From the NCBI RefSeq assembly GCF_011075055.1, contig NC_058150.1, forward strand, positions 9,338,330 to 9,402,329: a stretch of 64,000 nucleotides of DNA, in the 5' to 3' direction. Below, piece by piece: positions 45,597 through 58,749 of the stretch (position 1 is the stretch's first letter; the number at the start of each line of letters is the position of its first letter). The position numbers were made by a program, and so were the translations under genes. A model generated the notes under the pieces. The model was given only the letters and a program-made list of their open reading frames with translations, had not been told where the DNA came from and ran no database searches. This DNA comes from Mangifera indica (Eukaryota; Streptophyta; Magnoliopsida; Sapindales; Anacardiaceae).

Positions 45597-48500
45597 TTAA
45601 ACAAATAAATTGGGAAATCTCTCTCTCATTTGTTGCTCAACCTCCCATGTGGCTTCTTCCACCTTATGATTCCTCCATAATACTTTCACTAATGGAATTG
45701 TCTTATTTCGGAGCTCTTTTATTTTTCTGTCCAGTATCTGCACTGGTTGCTCCTCATAAGCTAAATCTTCTTTTAATTCCACATCGTCTGATTTTAAGAC
45801 ATGTGAAGGATCGCTAATGTATTTTCTCAATAAAGAAATATGAAATACATTATGAACTCGATCCATACTAGGTGGAAGTGCAAGTCTATAAGCCACCTTG
45901 CCCACTTTTTCTAAAATTTCAAATGGGCCAATAAATCTTGGAGCAAGTTTCCCTTTTCTTCCAAATCTCATCACGTGCTTGTAAGGGGCTACTTTCACAA
46001 AAACTTTATCACCCGGTTGGAACTCTACTTCTTTCCTTTTCAAATCCGCGTAGCTCTTTTGTCTGTCCTGAGCTTGCTTCAATCTAGTTTTGATAATCTT
46101 TATATCTTCCACCATCCTTTGGGTTAACTCAGGCCTAAGAACTTGACTCAAATCATCTCGCTCTCCTATATCATCCCAATGTAATGGAGATCTACACTTT
46201 CTTCCATAAAGAGCCTCATATGGGGCCATTTTAATGGTGGACTGGTAACTATTATTATATGCAAATTCGATCAATGGAATCATTTCATGCCAGGTCATTT
46301 TATAATCTAAACAACAGGCCCTCAACATATCCTCTAGTATTTGATTCACCCTCTCTGTTTGGCCATCTGTTTGAGGATGATATGCTGTGCTAAATGCCAA
46401 CCTCGTACCCAATGCTCTTTGTAAACTACCCCAAAAAGCTGAAACAAATTTGGGGTCTCTATCTGACACAATAGTTTTGGGTACGCCATGTAATCTCACA
46501 ATCTCCCGTATATAAATTTGGGCCAATTGATCTGAAGTAAAACTATCTTTCACTGGAATAAAATGGGCCGATTTAGTCAATCTATCTACAATCACCCATA
46601 ATGCATTATAACCTTTTTGTACTCGAGGTAGGCCAATGATGAAATCCATTGAAATATCTTCCCATTTCCATTCAGGAATACTAAGTGGGTGAAGCAAACC
46701 TGAAGGTCTCTGATGCTCGGCCTTGACCTGTTGACATACCAAGCATTTAGCTACATAGTCACCAATATTTTTCTTCATACCTATCCACCAATAAGTTTTC
46801 TTTAAATCCTGATACATCTTTACTCCCCCAGGATGAGCAGTGTAAAGTGTATCATGTGCTTCACTTAGGATTTTCTTTCTCAATTCCAGATCTTGGGGAA
46901 TACATACCCTGTTTCTGAACTTGAGCACTCCATCTATAATTTGAAACTCAGTTGTTTTCCCTTCGCATATCTGTTGACTTATTTTCTGGCACCATAAATC
47001 TTCTACTTGCTTCTCTTTTATTTCATTGAAGAGATTAGGTTGAATTTCCAATCTGGCCACTTGACCTCTTATCACCTCAATCTGTTCCCTCTGAAACTCT
47101 TTTTGCAACTCTATCTGAATGGTGAGGTCAGCTATGGCAATCTTTCTACTCAAGGTATCGGCTACCACATTTGCTTTACCCGGCTGATATTTAATATCAC
47201 ATTCATAATCTTTGACCAGCTCCAACCATCTTCTTTGTCTCATATTCAAGTCTTTCTGAGTGAAGAAATATTTTAGACTTTTATGGTCGGTGTAGATATT
47301 ACATTTAACTCCATATAAATAATGCCTCCAAATTTTTAAAGCAAAAACCACTGCTGCTAACTCTAAATCATGGGTAGGGTAGCGTGTTTCATAATCTTTT
47401 AACTGTCGAGAGGCATACGCTATCACCTTACCCTTTTGCATCAGCACGGCTCCCAAGCCATTGTGCGAGGCATCACAATAAATATCATAATCTACACCTT
47501 CCTCTGGTAATACTAAAATAGGAGCTGTAGTCAACCGTCTTTTTAGCTCTTGGAAACTCTTCTCACAAGCTTCAGTCCATAGAAAAGGAGTTCCTTGTCT
47601 GGTAAGAGCTGTAAGTGGTTTGGCCAACCGAGCAAAACCTTGAACAAATCTTCTGTAATAGCCGGCTAGCCCTAAAAAGCTTCTAATCTCTTTCACAGTC
47701 TTTGGCCTCACCCATTCAAGTATTGTTTCCACTTTACTGGGGTCTACAGCTATACCTTCCTTAGTAACCACGTGTCCCAAAAATACTACTCGATCCAACC
47801 AGAATTCACACTTAGAGAATTTGGCATACAATTTCTTTTCTCTCAATCTTTGTAGCACAAATCTCAAGTGTTCGACATGTTCTTCTTCTGATCTGGAGTA
47901 TATCAAGATATCATCAATAAATACCACCAAGAATTTGTCAAGGCAATCATGAAATACTCGATTCATTAAATCCATAAAGATTGCTGGAGCATTAGTTAAT
48001 CCAAAGGGCATTACCACAAACTCGTAGTGCCCGTAGCGAGTTCGAAAAGCTGTCTTTGGAATATCTTGCTCTGCAATCCTCACCTGGTGATAACCCGATC
48101 TCAAATCAATTTTGGAGAACACAGAAGCTCCTTTCAATTGATCAAATAAATCATCAATTCGAGGCAACGGGTATTTATTCTTCACCGTCAGTTTATTCAA
48201 CTCCCTGTAATCAATGCACATACGAAGCGACCTATCTTTCTTTTTGACAAATAGTATGGGTGCTCCCCAAGGAGAGTGGCTAGGTCTAATAAAACCCTTA
48301 TCTAAAAGTTCTTGCAACTGTTTCTTTAATTCTTGTAATTCAGCTGGAGCCATTCGGTAAGGGGCTTTTGAAATTGGGGCTGAGCCAGGTTCTAACTCGA
48401 TACTAAACTCCAACTCTCTCTCTGGAGGTAAACCTGGTAGCTCATCAGGAAAGACATCTGGGAAATCTTGTACTATTGGGACATCCTGAACGCCCAATCT

Positions 48501-50261
48501 TTGAACATCATGCTCATGTACCACATGAGCTAAATATCCCGTACACCCCTTTTTTAATAATTTTTGTGCCTTTACACTATTGATCATCACACTAGGCTGA
48601 TGGCCCTCTCCGAAATTAAAGTGATCTCCATTATCGAGTTGGAATCGAGCCTTTTTCTTTCTACAGTCAATCTCGACTCCATATCTTTCTAAGAAATCCA
48701 TGCCTAAGATAACATCAAAATCGGACATATCAAAGACAATCAAGTCCACCTTTAACTCTCTCCCATGTATCACTACCTTCTGGTCTTTTAGCATTTTATC
48801 TGTAATCACACTCCCTCCATCTGGCATCTCAATTCTAATGGAATGGGTAAATCTAACAGGCACTAAACCTACCCTTTCAATAACCCCTGGTGCAATAAAG
48901 GAGTGTGTAGCTCCTGAATCAATCAATGCATATAAAGAAATAGAGTGGAAAAAGAGCTGACCAGTAACTGCAGATGGACTAGCCTCCGCCTGACTATGGG
49001 TAGCTGTATAAACCCGTGCATTAGTACCTCTCCCTGGTTGCACTGGTGGAATTAGGCTTTGTGGTGGTTGTATCTGAACTGGCACTTCGGTACTTTGGCA
49101 ATCTTTTGCTATATGCCCTGGTTGTCGGCATCTATAACAAATCACCGGTTTCTGCTGGTACCAACATTCTCCACTATGACGTCTCCCACAAATCTGACAT
49201 TGGGGAATATTTTCTTTTCTAGGCTTCTTGTCACTCTTCCAGCCTTTTCTACTTGCTTTTGACTGGAATTTTCTTTTTCCCCTATTGTTTCTGAAACTGG
49301 AGCCAATTGAACTACCCCCTGATGTTGTAACTGGTGCAGAAATAGTCAATGAAGCAGGTAAAGCTGACTGACTTGGCATCACTGTTTGGGGTACTGTCAA
49401 TGATGGAGGTGTTGACATAGAAGGTGCATTCCTGGGTAGCTTATTAACATATACCTCCAACCTCAATGCTCTATCCAATGCCTCTTCATAAGTTTGAGGA
49501 GGTTGTGGTCCAGCTAACACATGCAAGGCTATCTCCGGTCTAAGGCCTTGAAGAAATCTGTCTAGCCGGAGACTAGGGGTACTCACCATACCTGGAGCAA
49601 AACTGGCTAAGACATCAAAACGGGTAGAGTAATCCTTTACTGAACCCTCTCCCTGCTGTAAAGAAATGAACTCTTGAACTTTGACTGCTACCACATCAGC
49701 TGTTCTGTATTGGGCCTCAAATACCCTTCTAAAGTCTTTCCAGGTCATCAGATCCACATTTCTGGTTTCTTTAACTAGGTCCCACCATACGCGGGCCTCT
49801 CCCCTCATTAAGAAACTGGCATACCGAACTTTTTCTCTATCAGTCATAGAAAATAAATCCATAGTACTTTCCACTTGCTTGATCCATTCATCAGCCACTA
49901 AAGGATCTTTAGTACCTTTGAATTCAGGAGGGGTATGCTGATTAGGTAAGGAATAAATGGGCTCAAGTCGCCTTTGAGCTCTAATTTCTCCTCTCCCTTC
50001 ATTCCTCATTTCATTTCTGATTTCTTCTATGACTTCCTCACGAATCTCACTTCTAATCTCATCTCGGATGGCATCTCTGGCTATATTTTCAGGTGTGGGT
50101 CTATCTTGACTTTCAGTCAACACCTGACGAACTATATCTCTTATTTCTGCTAGCCCAAATCCTGAACCAACTGACGGGGCAGGGTTAGACGGTTCTCCCA
50201 TCTCTCTCTGAATACCCCTTCCACGACCCCGTCCTCGTCCTCGTCTTGTGGTACTCATCAT
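45597..50261 (-). CDS. Gag-pol polyprotein with chromodomain (intact)
   Basis: 1554 codons, ATG ATG start at 50261. Order: basic [10 protein letters not shown] terminus and a helical Arg/Glu-rich region (1-100); gag core (about 110-275; '[11 protein letters not shown]', '[15 protein letters not shown]'); zinc knuckle near 375-388 ([14 protein letters not shown]); protease near 447 (DSGATHSF); reverse transcriptase about 620-800 ('[13 protein letters not shown]', catalytic FIDDILIYS near 782); RNase H about 925-1030 ('[11 protein letters not shown]', 'TDHKSLKYF'); integrase with HHCC zinc motif (about 1140-1180) and catalytic D, D, E (in '[10 protein letters not shown]', 'VSDRDPKF', '[14 protein letters not shown]'); and a C-terminal chromodomain-like segment ('[16 protein letters not shown]'). 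No stop or frameshift, all catalytic motifs kept. The C-terminal domain is expected to steer integration to marked chromatin (family knowledge). Single-ORF layout and clade follow Tekay/Del chromoviruses. Confidence 0.96.
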   Translation of the reverse strand: MMSTTRRGRGRGRGRGIQREMGEPSNPAPSVGSGFGLAEIRDIVRQVLTESQDRPTPENIARDAIRDEIRSEIREEVIEEIRNEMRNEGRGEIRAQRRLEPIYSLPNQHTPPEFKGTKDPLVADEWIKQVESTMDLFSMTDREKVRYASFLMRGEARVWWDLVKETRNVDLMTWKDFRRVFEAQYRTADVVAVKVQEFISLQQGEGSVKDYSTRFDVLASFAPGMVSTPSLRLDRFLQGLRPEIALHVLAGPQPPQTYEEALDRALRLEVYVNKLPRNAPSMSTPPSLTVPQTVMPSQSALPASLTISAPVTTSGGSSIGSSFRNNRGKRKFQSKASRKGWKSDKKPRKENIPQCQICGRRHSGECWYQQKPVICYRCRQPGHIAKDCQSTEVPVQIQPPQSLIPPVQPGRGTNARVYTATHSQAEASPSAVTGQLFFHSISLYALIDSGATHSFIAPGVIERVGLVPVRFTHSIRIEMPDGGSVITDKMLKDQKVVIHGRELKVDLIVFDMSDFDVILGMDFLERYGVEIDCRKKKARFQLDNGDHFNFGEGHQPSVMINSVKAQKLLKKGCTGYLAHVVHEHDVQRLGVQDVPIVQDFPDVFPDELPGLPPERELEFSIELEPGSAPISKAPYRMAPAELQELKKQLQELLDKGFIRPSHSPWGAPILFVKKKDRSLRMCIDYRELNKLTVKNKYPLPRIDDLFDQLKGASVFSKIDLRSGYHQVRIAEQDIPKTAFRTRYGHYEFVVMPFGLTNAPAIFMDLMNRVFHDCLDKFLVVFIDDILIYSRSEEEHVEHLRFVLQRLREKKLYAKFSKCEFWLDRVVFLGHVVTKEGIAVDPSKVETILEWVRPKTVKEIRSFLGLAGYYRRFVQGFARLAKPLTALTRQGTPFLWTEACEKSFQELKRRLTTAPILVLPEEGVDYDIYCDASHNGLGAVLMQKGKVIAYASRQLKDYETRYPTHDLELAAVVFALKIWRHYLYGVKCNIYTDHKSLKYFFTQKDLNMRQRRWLELVKDYECDIKYQPGKANVVADTLSRKIAIADLTIQIELQKEFQREQIEVIRGQVARLEIQPNLFNEIKEKQVEDLWCQKISQQICEGKTTEFQIIDGVLKFRNRVCIPQDLELRKKILSEAHDTLYTAHPGGVKMYQDLKKTYWWIGMKKNIGDYVAKCLVCQQVKAEHQRPSGLLHPLSIPEWKWEDISMDFIIGLPRVQKGYNALWVIVDRLTKSAHFIPVKDSFTSDQLAQIYIREIVRLHGVPKTIVSDRDPKFVSAFWGSLQRALGTRLAFSTAYHPQTDGQTERVNQILEDMLRACCLDYKMTWHEMIPLIEFAYNNSYQSTIKMAPYEALYGRKCRSPLHWDDIGERDDLSQVLRPELTQRMVEDIKIIKTRLKQAQDRQKSYADLKRKEVEFQPGDKVFVKVAPYKHVMRFGRKGKLAPRFIGPFEILEKVGKVAYRLALPPSMDRVHNVFHISLLRKYISDPSHVLKSDDVELKEDLAYEEQPVQILDRKIKELRNKTIPLVKVLWRNHKVEEATWEVEQQMRERFPNLFV

Positions 50262-50462
50262 CTAATAACTGCATAAGTGTAATTACATAATATTCTATTA
50301 TTTGAATACAGGTAAAGAAAATAACTTACTGCAGTCGATTCTCGGGAGCTGATCTATGAGACATGAGGGGCACCTATGCAATATTAGAATGCAAAACCAT
50401 ATATATATTGTATTATATTACCACATATTATATTATATCTTTCTTTAAGCGCCCAAAATCGC

Positions 50463-50474
50463 GCTCTGATACCA
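50463..50474 (-). promoter_or_regulatory. Primer-binding site (initiator-Met tRNA type)
   Basis: TGGTATCAGAGC on the minus strand, 4 bases inside the 5' LTR. It is the unmutated form of the site at 16440-16451. Confidence 0.88.
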
Positions 50475-50478
50475 AAAA

Positions 50479-50733
50479 TGTAACCTCTCCTAACCATTGG
50501 GTGTGTTACAGAAAAACGGCATGAGTTCCCCTATTTTAGAGGGCCCGGGGAATATTTTTCTCTTTTTTCATTATGCCCTGTAACACTCCCAATTTGTAAT
50601 TCACACAAACCAGTCCTACCAATTGACTGGATTTTTATCAACTTAACCACAATTAGTAAAATAAATACATAATAATAACAATTATAAAAATTATCACCCA
50701 CAGAAACTTTATAACCAATTTTCAAAACTAGTC

Positions 50734-50793
<60 letters not shown>

Positions 50794-52778
50794 TATAACA
50801 TTTAAGTCAACAAAATTATGGTGCCTTCCTCCCTTAGCCTCATGTCTCATTAGTGCTCCCCAGGAACCTTTGCTGCATTTCTTTACCTGTAAAATATTAA
50901 ATTAAACGGAGTGAGCGACTATGACTCAGTAAGAAAATCATACTAAACACTTAAAGTATTTCATACCAGTATTAATCTTTTATAATTTTTTTTCATACTC
51001 AGCGTGTCTGAACTATTTACAACAAAATAATTGACACAGAACACACATTTAACACATATCATAATTCTTTTCTTTCACACATTGATTCATTTCCTTATTA
51101 TACAGATATGAATCACTCATTATGATTTATGCATGTATGAGTGTCATGACATTTCTATTTTCTGTTCGTACATCTTTCTTAACTCTTTATCGGCCACACA
51201 GGCTTGTATGCATAATTCTAATGCAAATGACTTTCATAAAATATTTACTAATTTGTTTTTCTCTCTTTCTCATTGATCGATCTAGACTACATATGATAGT
51301 ACTTGCAGTCACCATACCAAGTATAATTCTCTCTTACACGCATTTTTTTTTTCTTTGCTGTCCACACAGTACAGCTAATATTTTTCTTTGCTGTCCACAC
51401 AGTACAGCTGATATTTTTCTTTTGCTGTCCACACAGTACAGCTGGTTGTCCACACAGTACAGCTGGTTGTCCACACAGTACAACCGATTATTTTATTTGC
51501 TGTCCACACAGTACAGTTGGTTGTCCACACAGTACAACCGATTATTTTATTTGCTGTCCACACAGTACAGTTGGTTGTCCACACAGTACAACCGATTATT
51601 TTATTTGCTGTCCACACAGTACAGCTGGCGTGTAAGGGTTTTAAGTATGTTTTTCTGCTTTCCTGTATCATATGAGTCATTATGAAAGCATGCATGACTT
51701 AGAAAATATTTTTCCTCTTTCTTTATTTTTTTTTTTCTAAATCATGCATATGTTATGATTCCTCATCTATGCATATATATCCATATTATGAAATATGCGC
51801 ATTTGTTATTTTCCCTTATTCTTTTCATTCCTTCTCAAACATCATGTTATTTTCTCATGCATTTATATATAAATATATATCATGTCTCAAATTAATTTCA
51901 ATTATACAATATAGGCTTAATATAAGGGTTATTTCACATAACATGCACATAATTAAACAACATTAACCTATATCGCATAAAATGACATTTTTGCCCTTAT
52001 GGCCAAAATTACCTTTTTACCCTTATGGCCAAAAATTACATCCTGAATCATAATGAATTTCTTTATCCTTTTAAGCATAAATCACCTTAATTCTAATACC
52101 TTACATACTGATATAAGTAAAAGTTATTTAAATAACCTAACTCAAATTTACTTCAAGTATGTAAAGTATGAAATTCTTACTTTTTCTTTGCTGATTTGGT
52201 GATTTAAGCTTATTCACTTTCTTTTCTTCTTTCTGGCAACCTTAATCAACCAAAAATATGATCATCCATCAAACTCTCAAATTTCACATATCTTAAAAAT
52301 TAAATTTCTTACCTTAGAACTGACCAGAATTGACAGATCTACACTTTTTATAACTGGGGCCTCTGGAAATTAGGTGGTTTAGCTAGGTTTTTGGACGAAT
52401 TTTGGTTAAGGAAAGTTTTTAGCTCAACAATGGAGGTTCTCGGCAAAAAATGGAAGAGAAAATGAATAGAGATAAATTTATAAGCCTATTGGACCATTTT
52501 GCCCTTAACCTTTTCCATAAATTACTATTTTATCCTTAGCCAATTACCAAAAACCCTTAGCACCACCATATAATTTCAAGTGTGCCCTTCAATTTTAATT
52601 CCCACTTTGTCCCTTGAATCTTTGTAAAATGACCATTTTACCCCCTTTGAAAAATATTGCTCATTTAGTAGTTTTCTCTAATTCTTTTACAATTTCTTTA
52701 CACAACAAGTTGTAAAATCCATTCTAGGGGTAATTTTGGGAGTGGAGTTTACTGACACACCTGAATTCGGATGTTACA
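50479..52778 (-). repeat. 5' LTR of the intact chromovirus
   Basis: 2300 bp, TGTAACATCC...GAGGTTACA in element orientation. Contains a 58-bp AT-rich microsatellite at 50733-50790 that is only about 23 bp in the other LTR. Confidence 0.95.
51357..51626. repeat. Inverted-repeat array in the 5' LTR (10 units)
   Basis: Same unit family as 44127-44408 but with a different order of arm types. It includes mixed units such as GCTGT...ACAGTT and GGTTGT...ACAGC, indicating unit exchange after insertion or during reverse transcription. Confidence 0.93.
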
Positions 52779-52783
52779 TATAC

Positions 52784-55230
52784 TAGGTTATAAAACGATG
52801 TAAAAGAAATTGTAGGATTTTAGACAAACATGATTGAGCCATCTCTAGAAGTAGAGTGATTTGAAGTAGAAAGTTGAGATTGAACATCAATATGTAGCAG
52901 AGGCCTATCTTCCCAACAACAGTTCAAAATGCGATAGTTTGGAATGTGGTAAAATATCGCGCATATATTTGAGTAGCAATGTTATATATACACATTTTTT
53001 ATACACAAATATATACATACATAGATTTGTCTTCATGTGATTAGATACTAGTTTATCATTAATTTAAAATCACTCAATCACATCATAATGTACACATTTA
53101 TGTATCAAAAGTATATACACATAGTTTTATTGATATTTGTAAGGGGCCGTAGCCTAATTTATTAATAAATCTATTGGGTTCTCGAATTAAAAGTCCAATA
53201 GACCACAACAACTCACACTTATCACCCAAAGTAAAAAGATCCAATATGAAGTGTAATGAACTCTTTAATATGATCACACAATGCTAAATAAACTGATTAT
53301 AAACTATATATTTACTCGGTTTTATTTTAATCAAATTGAAACCATAATCAATTTATGTCCACATAAGAAATTCCAACATTTCCTCATTTGGGTAAACATT
53401 GACTATTAATTTTTAGAAAATAAAACCTTTTTTTAATAAGAACATAAAACATTTTTTGTTTAGGTAAACAACATTTTAATTTTTAAAGTGGTCACTCATT
53501 TTAAGAAAAACAACATAATTCAAAAAAACACTTCAACCAAACAATTTTGTTAATATGATTATTAATAAATAACCAAGATAATTTATATGTCTCAAAACAA
53601 CATAAGACATCCATAATTACAATTACTCACAACCACATCACATGGATCACTAATTTGGAAGTGTGATAGAAATAACATTCAAAAATGATAAAAAAAAATA
53701 TATGTTATCACCTGTCGATCCTCAATATGATTTCTCTCTAATCAAGATGCTTATATATAAAAACTAGAGAAATCCACAACTTCTAATAAAGTCAGTATCT
53801 TTCACTCACGGTCTCAAAATATGCAAAAAAACATACTCATACAACTATTATACTTAAAATGAACCATATTCTTGAGACACCTATTATATAGTAACCACAC
53901 GCACACACACACACACATATATACATATATATCTGAAAATGATCACAATCAAAATAAAATTATCTACTCAATCAAAAATAATATATCATTGAGTTAAAAA
54001 ATTACAACATCTTTTACTAACCTTAAATATCAAAAAGACCCCAAATGCTCTCATGTTTTCAACATGACTATATGGGCTACTGATCTTAGTCATTTGGTTA
54101 AGAGATTTAACTTTATTAACTTTGTATTTGTGTACTCTTTTTGTATCTTCTGCATGAGGTTTTTGACTACATGATATTTTACTTCTTTATATCTTGATAT
54201 ATTTGTGGTACTCTTGTTTTTAGTAAAAAAAACACAAATTAACTGCTTCATAGTAGATCATGAGTTTTCTGGAAATTGAACAAGTAGTTTAGAACATAAT
54301 CCTTCAACCACACAACATGAGATGTATAACAAGTCATAAATTTCATGTACATGGTTGAGAGCACTGCTTAACATTTTATCCAAAATATAAACATTTCAAC
54401 AAGTGTAATAACATATTTAGAGTTAGATTTCAATGTCTTTACAATAATGATTATCCTCAATCTTTTGGTAATATCTCATTATCTCATTATCTCTATAGTT
54501 ATATCCAGTGATCAAGATATGAATTTGTAAAGTATCAACTGAGAGCCTCAATTGAAAAAGCAATATGAAGAGTCATTGATGTTAGGTTTATATCTTTTCA
54601 CAACAGGCAAATCATTTGTCTTGTTATTCTACATGTTGTGCCCTTAAACATACATTCCATGTATGTCATTTTGAGATAAGTCAAAAAGGTTTATGATTCA
54701 TATAAGTGGATTTCAATAAATTATGTATCTTCATGATCCTTCAGATCAAGTTAGGAATAAGAACTAGTGTAATTTCAACAACAAATTGGTGCTAATGCTA
54801 CCTACTTAGATAACCATACAAAAAGGCACATGTACTCCCATTGATCTTCATATAACCATACTAGTTCAATTTGTTCTCTATGAAGTCAAACAAAGTAAAA
54901 ATTTCATTGTTCATAATGCATTATTATCAAGAAGTTTGGATCAACCATAAATAGACTTCTTTAATTTGCAATCTAAAAGTCTCTTTCTTTATGCTTCAAA
55001 CCAATTTGACTGTACGAAATAGACTTTTTATTAAGACTTTTATTTAAAAAGACAATTTTGACAATATCTAGTAGAGTTCTAATCAAAATGAGTTATCATG
55101 TTGAATGAGTCCTAGATAGATATTATAGAGAATGTCTTATCAATATGTTCTCTCTAGTTGAGCCCATTTGCAAGTTATCGTGCATCATACCTTTTATTCT
55201 CCTGCTGAAATTTCTTTTAAACGAGTAAAC
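52784..55230. other. Intergenic, possible copia LTR remnant, no gene
   Basis: No supported coding frame. On the minus strand, from about 53385 down to 53150, a sequence starting TGTTGGAATTTCTTATGTGG resembles a copia LTR start, but no primer-binding site or partner was found. An (AC)n-(AT)n microsatellite lies at about 53895-53930. The rest is AT-rich. Confidence 0.4.
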
Positions 55231-55430
55231 AAAAATGAGGATTGAAGGATAAACTTGTGTTAGGTGAATCAAGGAAACAAAATAATGTGTAAATTGGAAA
55301 ATTTATGTGTGAAGAGGAGAAAAATGAGGATTGAAGGATAAACTTGTGTTAGGTGAATCAAGGAAACAAAATAATGTGCATATTGGGAAATTTATGTGTG
55401 AAGAGGAGAAAAATGAGGTTTGAATGATAA
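55231..55430. repeat. 89-bp tandem duplication
   Basis: The unit starting 'aaaaatgaggattgaaggat' at 55231 is repeated at 55320 with very few changes and begins a third time at 55409 ('aaaaatgaggtttgaatgat'). Confidence 0.92.
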
Positions 55431-55711
55431 AGTTTAGGGAAATTAAAATAAATGCCCCTTTTATTGGGGTAATAAAAAATTTACCCCAAATTTTGGGGTT
55501 AAAGCAAAAATGCCCTTAAACTAAAGTATTTAAACAAAAATGCCCCCTTAAATACCAAAACTGCCCTTCTAAATTAAATTATTATTTCATTTAAGGGTAA
55601 TAAACAAATTTACCCCTACTGTTGGGGTTTAAACCAAAATACCCCTAATCTAAAGCATTTAAACAAAAATGCCCCAAAATAATACCAAAACTACATTTCC
55701 TCTATTTCTAT

Positions 55712-55718
55712 ATAAACC
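55712..55718 (+). promoter_or_regulatory. Putative TATA box of the MULE transposase
   Basis: TATATAA-type motif in 'tctatataaaccacatatc', followed by a leader and a likely 5'-UTR intron with a donor near 55824 ('caag/gtattt') and acceptor at 56478 ('attgtag/gatt'), just before the ATG at 56489. Confidence 0.45.
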
Positions 55719-57582
55719 ACATATCTTCCTTCATTTTTAACATATCTGAGAGAGATTTGTGAAGAGAGAAAATAAGTTCGTGTTCAGGATTTCGGGCGTG
55801 AAGAGAAAAGTTCGTCATTTCAAGGTATTTATCTCTATCATTACTTCAATCGTTATTATTTTATTAATAATGCAATTATATGTGATATTTTATATAATAA
55901 ATTATAGTTGTGTGTAATATGTAAAATAATAAAAATTAGATAGGTTATGTTGTAAATATTATAGTAGTATAGGATAACATGATATTACTTCAATCGTTAT
56001 TATTTTATTAATAATTCAATTATATGTGATATTTTATATAATAAATTATAATTGTGTGTATTAAGTAAAATAATAAAAATTAGTAGGCCATGTTTAATAA
56101 TATTATTCTGTCAAATTGAATTATCAAATAGGTATAATTGTGTAATAGACATTTGTAAATAGTATTTTCAGTCGTATTATTTATGTTGATTATATATTTT
56201 ATTTGGGTAATATACAAATTTACCCCAAATTTTGGGATTTAATAAAAAATACTCTTATATTAAAGTATTTAAACAAAAATGCCCCAAATATCCCCTTAAA
56301 TACCAAAACTACCCTTTTAAATTAAATTATTATTTTTTAAAGGGTAATACCAAAACATGATATATTTAAGTAGTCACATATATAATTGAATTATGGAATA
56401 GATGTAATTGTGCAATAGACATCTGTAAATAGTATTTTCAGTCGTATTATTTATGTTGATTATATATTTTATTGTAGGATTAATTTAAATGACTGGATAT
56501 GCTTCAATTAGTATGGGGAAAATTGGATAGAAAATGGTGACACTGTTATAAAATATGTTGAAAGTACTAGGAAATTGATTAAAATTCTAGGACACATCAT
56601 TCAAAGAATTAATCCAAATAGTGAGCGACAAGTGTAATATAGATCGAAAGACATTTAACATTCAGTTAAGCATGAAACTGAAGCATCTCGACGACGGTAT
56701 TTCGGTAGAAATTTCGAATGATGAAGATGTTGAGGTTCTTAACGGTCTATCTAATATCTTCAAAGAATGTGTTTCAGTTTTTGTTATAACTACAGTTAAT
56801 GATGATAGTTATGAGGCTCAACAAGCATATGAAGATTTACAAGGTGGTGAGCTGAGCAGTTATCCAGAAAATCAAACAATTGGTGTAGAAGAAATTCAAA
56901 ATATCGAGATCAATCCGAAACAAGAATTTATAGAGGAAGATTTTGCATATCTAAATGAAGTTAATGTTGATGCATTGTATCGCGCATAAGAATTTCTTAA
57001 TGGGTACGAAACAACTTTTCCAAATTGGAGTGAATCTGAAGGAAAGGTTGTATATAATATTCCAATTGAAGAATCAGAGGTTGAAAAGAAGACCTATGTT
57101 AATAAAGATATCAGAGGTACAAGTAGTTTTCCAAAAATTACTCCTGCTGGTGGAAATGTTCGTACTGATGCATTTCATTGGTTACCACCTTTTCCTGACC
57201 AGCCATCTACATCTAGAAGCTCAAAATTATCGATCGATAGTGATTCTCCAAAAGTTGGTATATTATTTCCAAGTAAACAACGTGTTATTGATGCGATATA
57301 TCAAGACGCGCTTTGGAGGGGATATCAATTTTTTGTGGACAAATCAGACACGATTAGATGGGTGGTTAAATGTCATAACAAAGAATGTAAATGGCATGCA
57401 TGGGCAGTTAGGGTGGGAGAAAGTGATAGTTTTGAATTACATCGTATGGATAGCCATTACACATGTGGCAGAAATCAGATATTACCTCACCATAGGCAAG
57501 CAGGTGCTTGAGCTTTAAGTCAAATTTTGAAGACCAAATTCATATTAGTTAATCGTGTTTATCGATCGAAGGAGATTATGAA

Positions 57583-57881
57583 TAGGGCTGGACTCGAGCC
57601 AAGCCAGCTCGAGCCCGAAACGAGCCAGGCTTGAGCTGGCTAGGGTTGTCTCGGTAGATTTTTTTTTGAAATTTTTTATACAAAATGACGTCGTTTTGAT
57701 CAATATATATTAAAAATAATGTTGTTTTGATAATAAAAAACGAATCAAACCGAGCCAAGCTGAGTCGAATCGAAAACGAGCTGAACTCGAGCCAACCTCA
57801 ACTCGAGCTCGAACCGAACTCTAGCTGCCCATATATAAACCGAGCTGAGCTTAAGCTCAGCTCGGCTCGAATCCAACCCTA
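57583..57881. mobile_element. 299-bp hAT-type MITE inside the MULE transposase
   Basis: Perfect 8-bp duplication ATTATGAA (57575-57582 and 57882-57889). Terminal inverted repeats TAGGGCTGGACTCGAGCC and, reverse-complemented, TAGGGTTGGATTCGAGCC (2 mismatches in 18). Subterminal regions are full of CGAGC/GCTCG motifs. Removing one duplication plus the element (307 bp) restores the transposase frame, so the MITE arrived after the MULE. No coding capacity. Confidence 0.95.
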
Positions 57882-58749
57882 ATTATGAAAGATATCGCAG
57901 ACCGATATAAAATTGATATAACATACGCACAAGCATGGCGGGCAAGAAATTGGGTGCTTCAATCATTGAGGGGGACACCAGAAGAGTCGTTTATATTGTT
58001 GTCAGAGTATTGCCTCAATTTAGAACGTTTTAATCTGGGAACGGTGACATATACACTAACAGATGAGCAGGATCGATTTAAGTACCTTTACATGGCATTC
58101 GATTGTAGTATCCGTGTATTCCAGTATCATATTAGACTGGTTATTTGCATTGATGTTGTTTTCTTAAAGGGTAGATATTTGGTTCAACTATTTATTGTTG
58201 TTGCATTAGATGAAAATAATCAGATATATCCCCTTGCTTTTGGGATTGGACCTAGGGAAGATGATGACACATGGTGTTGGTTTTTAACAAAGCTGAGGGA
58301 TTGTATTGGTGAGGTACCTCATTTAACAATCATTTCATATCGACATGTCAGCATATTTTCTACAATGGCTGAAGTATTCCCTAATGTGCATCACGGTTAT
58401 TGTTGTCACCACCTCCATTGTAACATGCGGTCCAAGTACAAAAAGAATGCCAAAGTCGCATGGATGTATTGGAAAGCAGCTAAGGCGTACACTGAGTATG
58501 AATTCCAAGAGGTCATGAAGTCACTGGCCCGTATGCACCATGATGCAACTACATACTTGTGTGAGGTGGGTTTCGATCAATGGGCACGAGTATATTTTTC
58601 AAGGCATAGGTACAATGTAATGACTACCAATATTACTGAGTCATTTAATACCTTGGTCAGACACACTCAAGGCTTACTTATTACGATGTTGATCGAGTTC
58701 ATCAGAGGTACATTGCAGCGATGGTTTTATGAAAGAAGAAATCATGCCA

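Larger units (their letters stand above)
43283..52778 (-). mobile_element. Complete, apparently intact Tekay/Del-type chromovirus
   Basis: 9496 bp. LTRs at 50479-52778 (5') and 43283-45560 (3'), perfect 5-bp duplication TATAC (43278-43282 and 52779-52783), undamaged primer-binding site, single uninterrupted gag-pol of 1554 codons, polypurine tract, and LTRs that differ mainly in simple-repeat length, array arrangement and a few substitutions. All parts for autonomous replication appear present. Youngest large insertion in the window by LTR similarity. Confidence 0.96.

Noticed and set aside
48056..49941. Plus-strand open frames within the intact gag-pol
   Set aside because: Antisense shadows of a continuous 1554-codon frame with clear domains.
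56955..57518. 187-codon open frame
   Set aside because: It is in the wrong frame; the mudrA-like protein continues in the frame of 56621-56989 after a stop at 56987, with recognisable motifs up to 57509.
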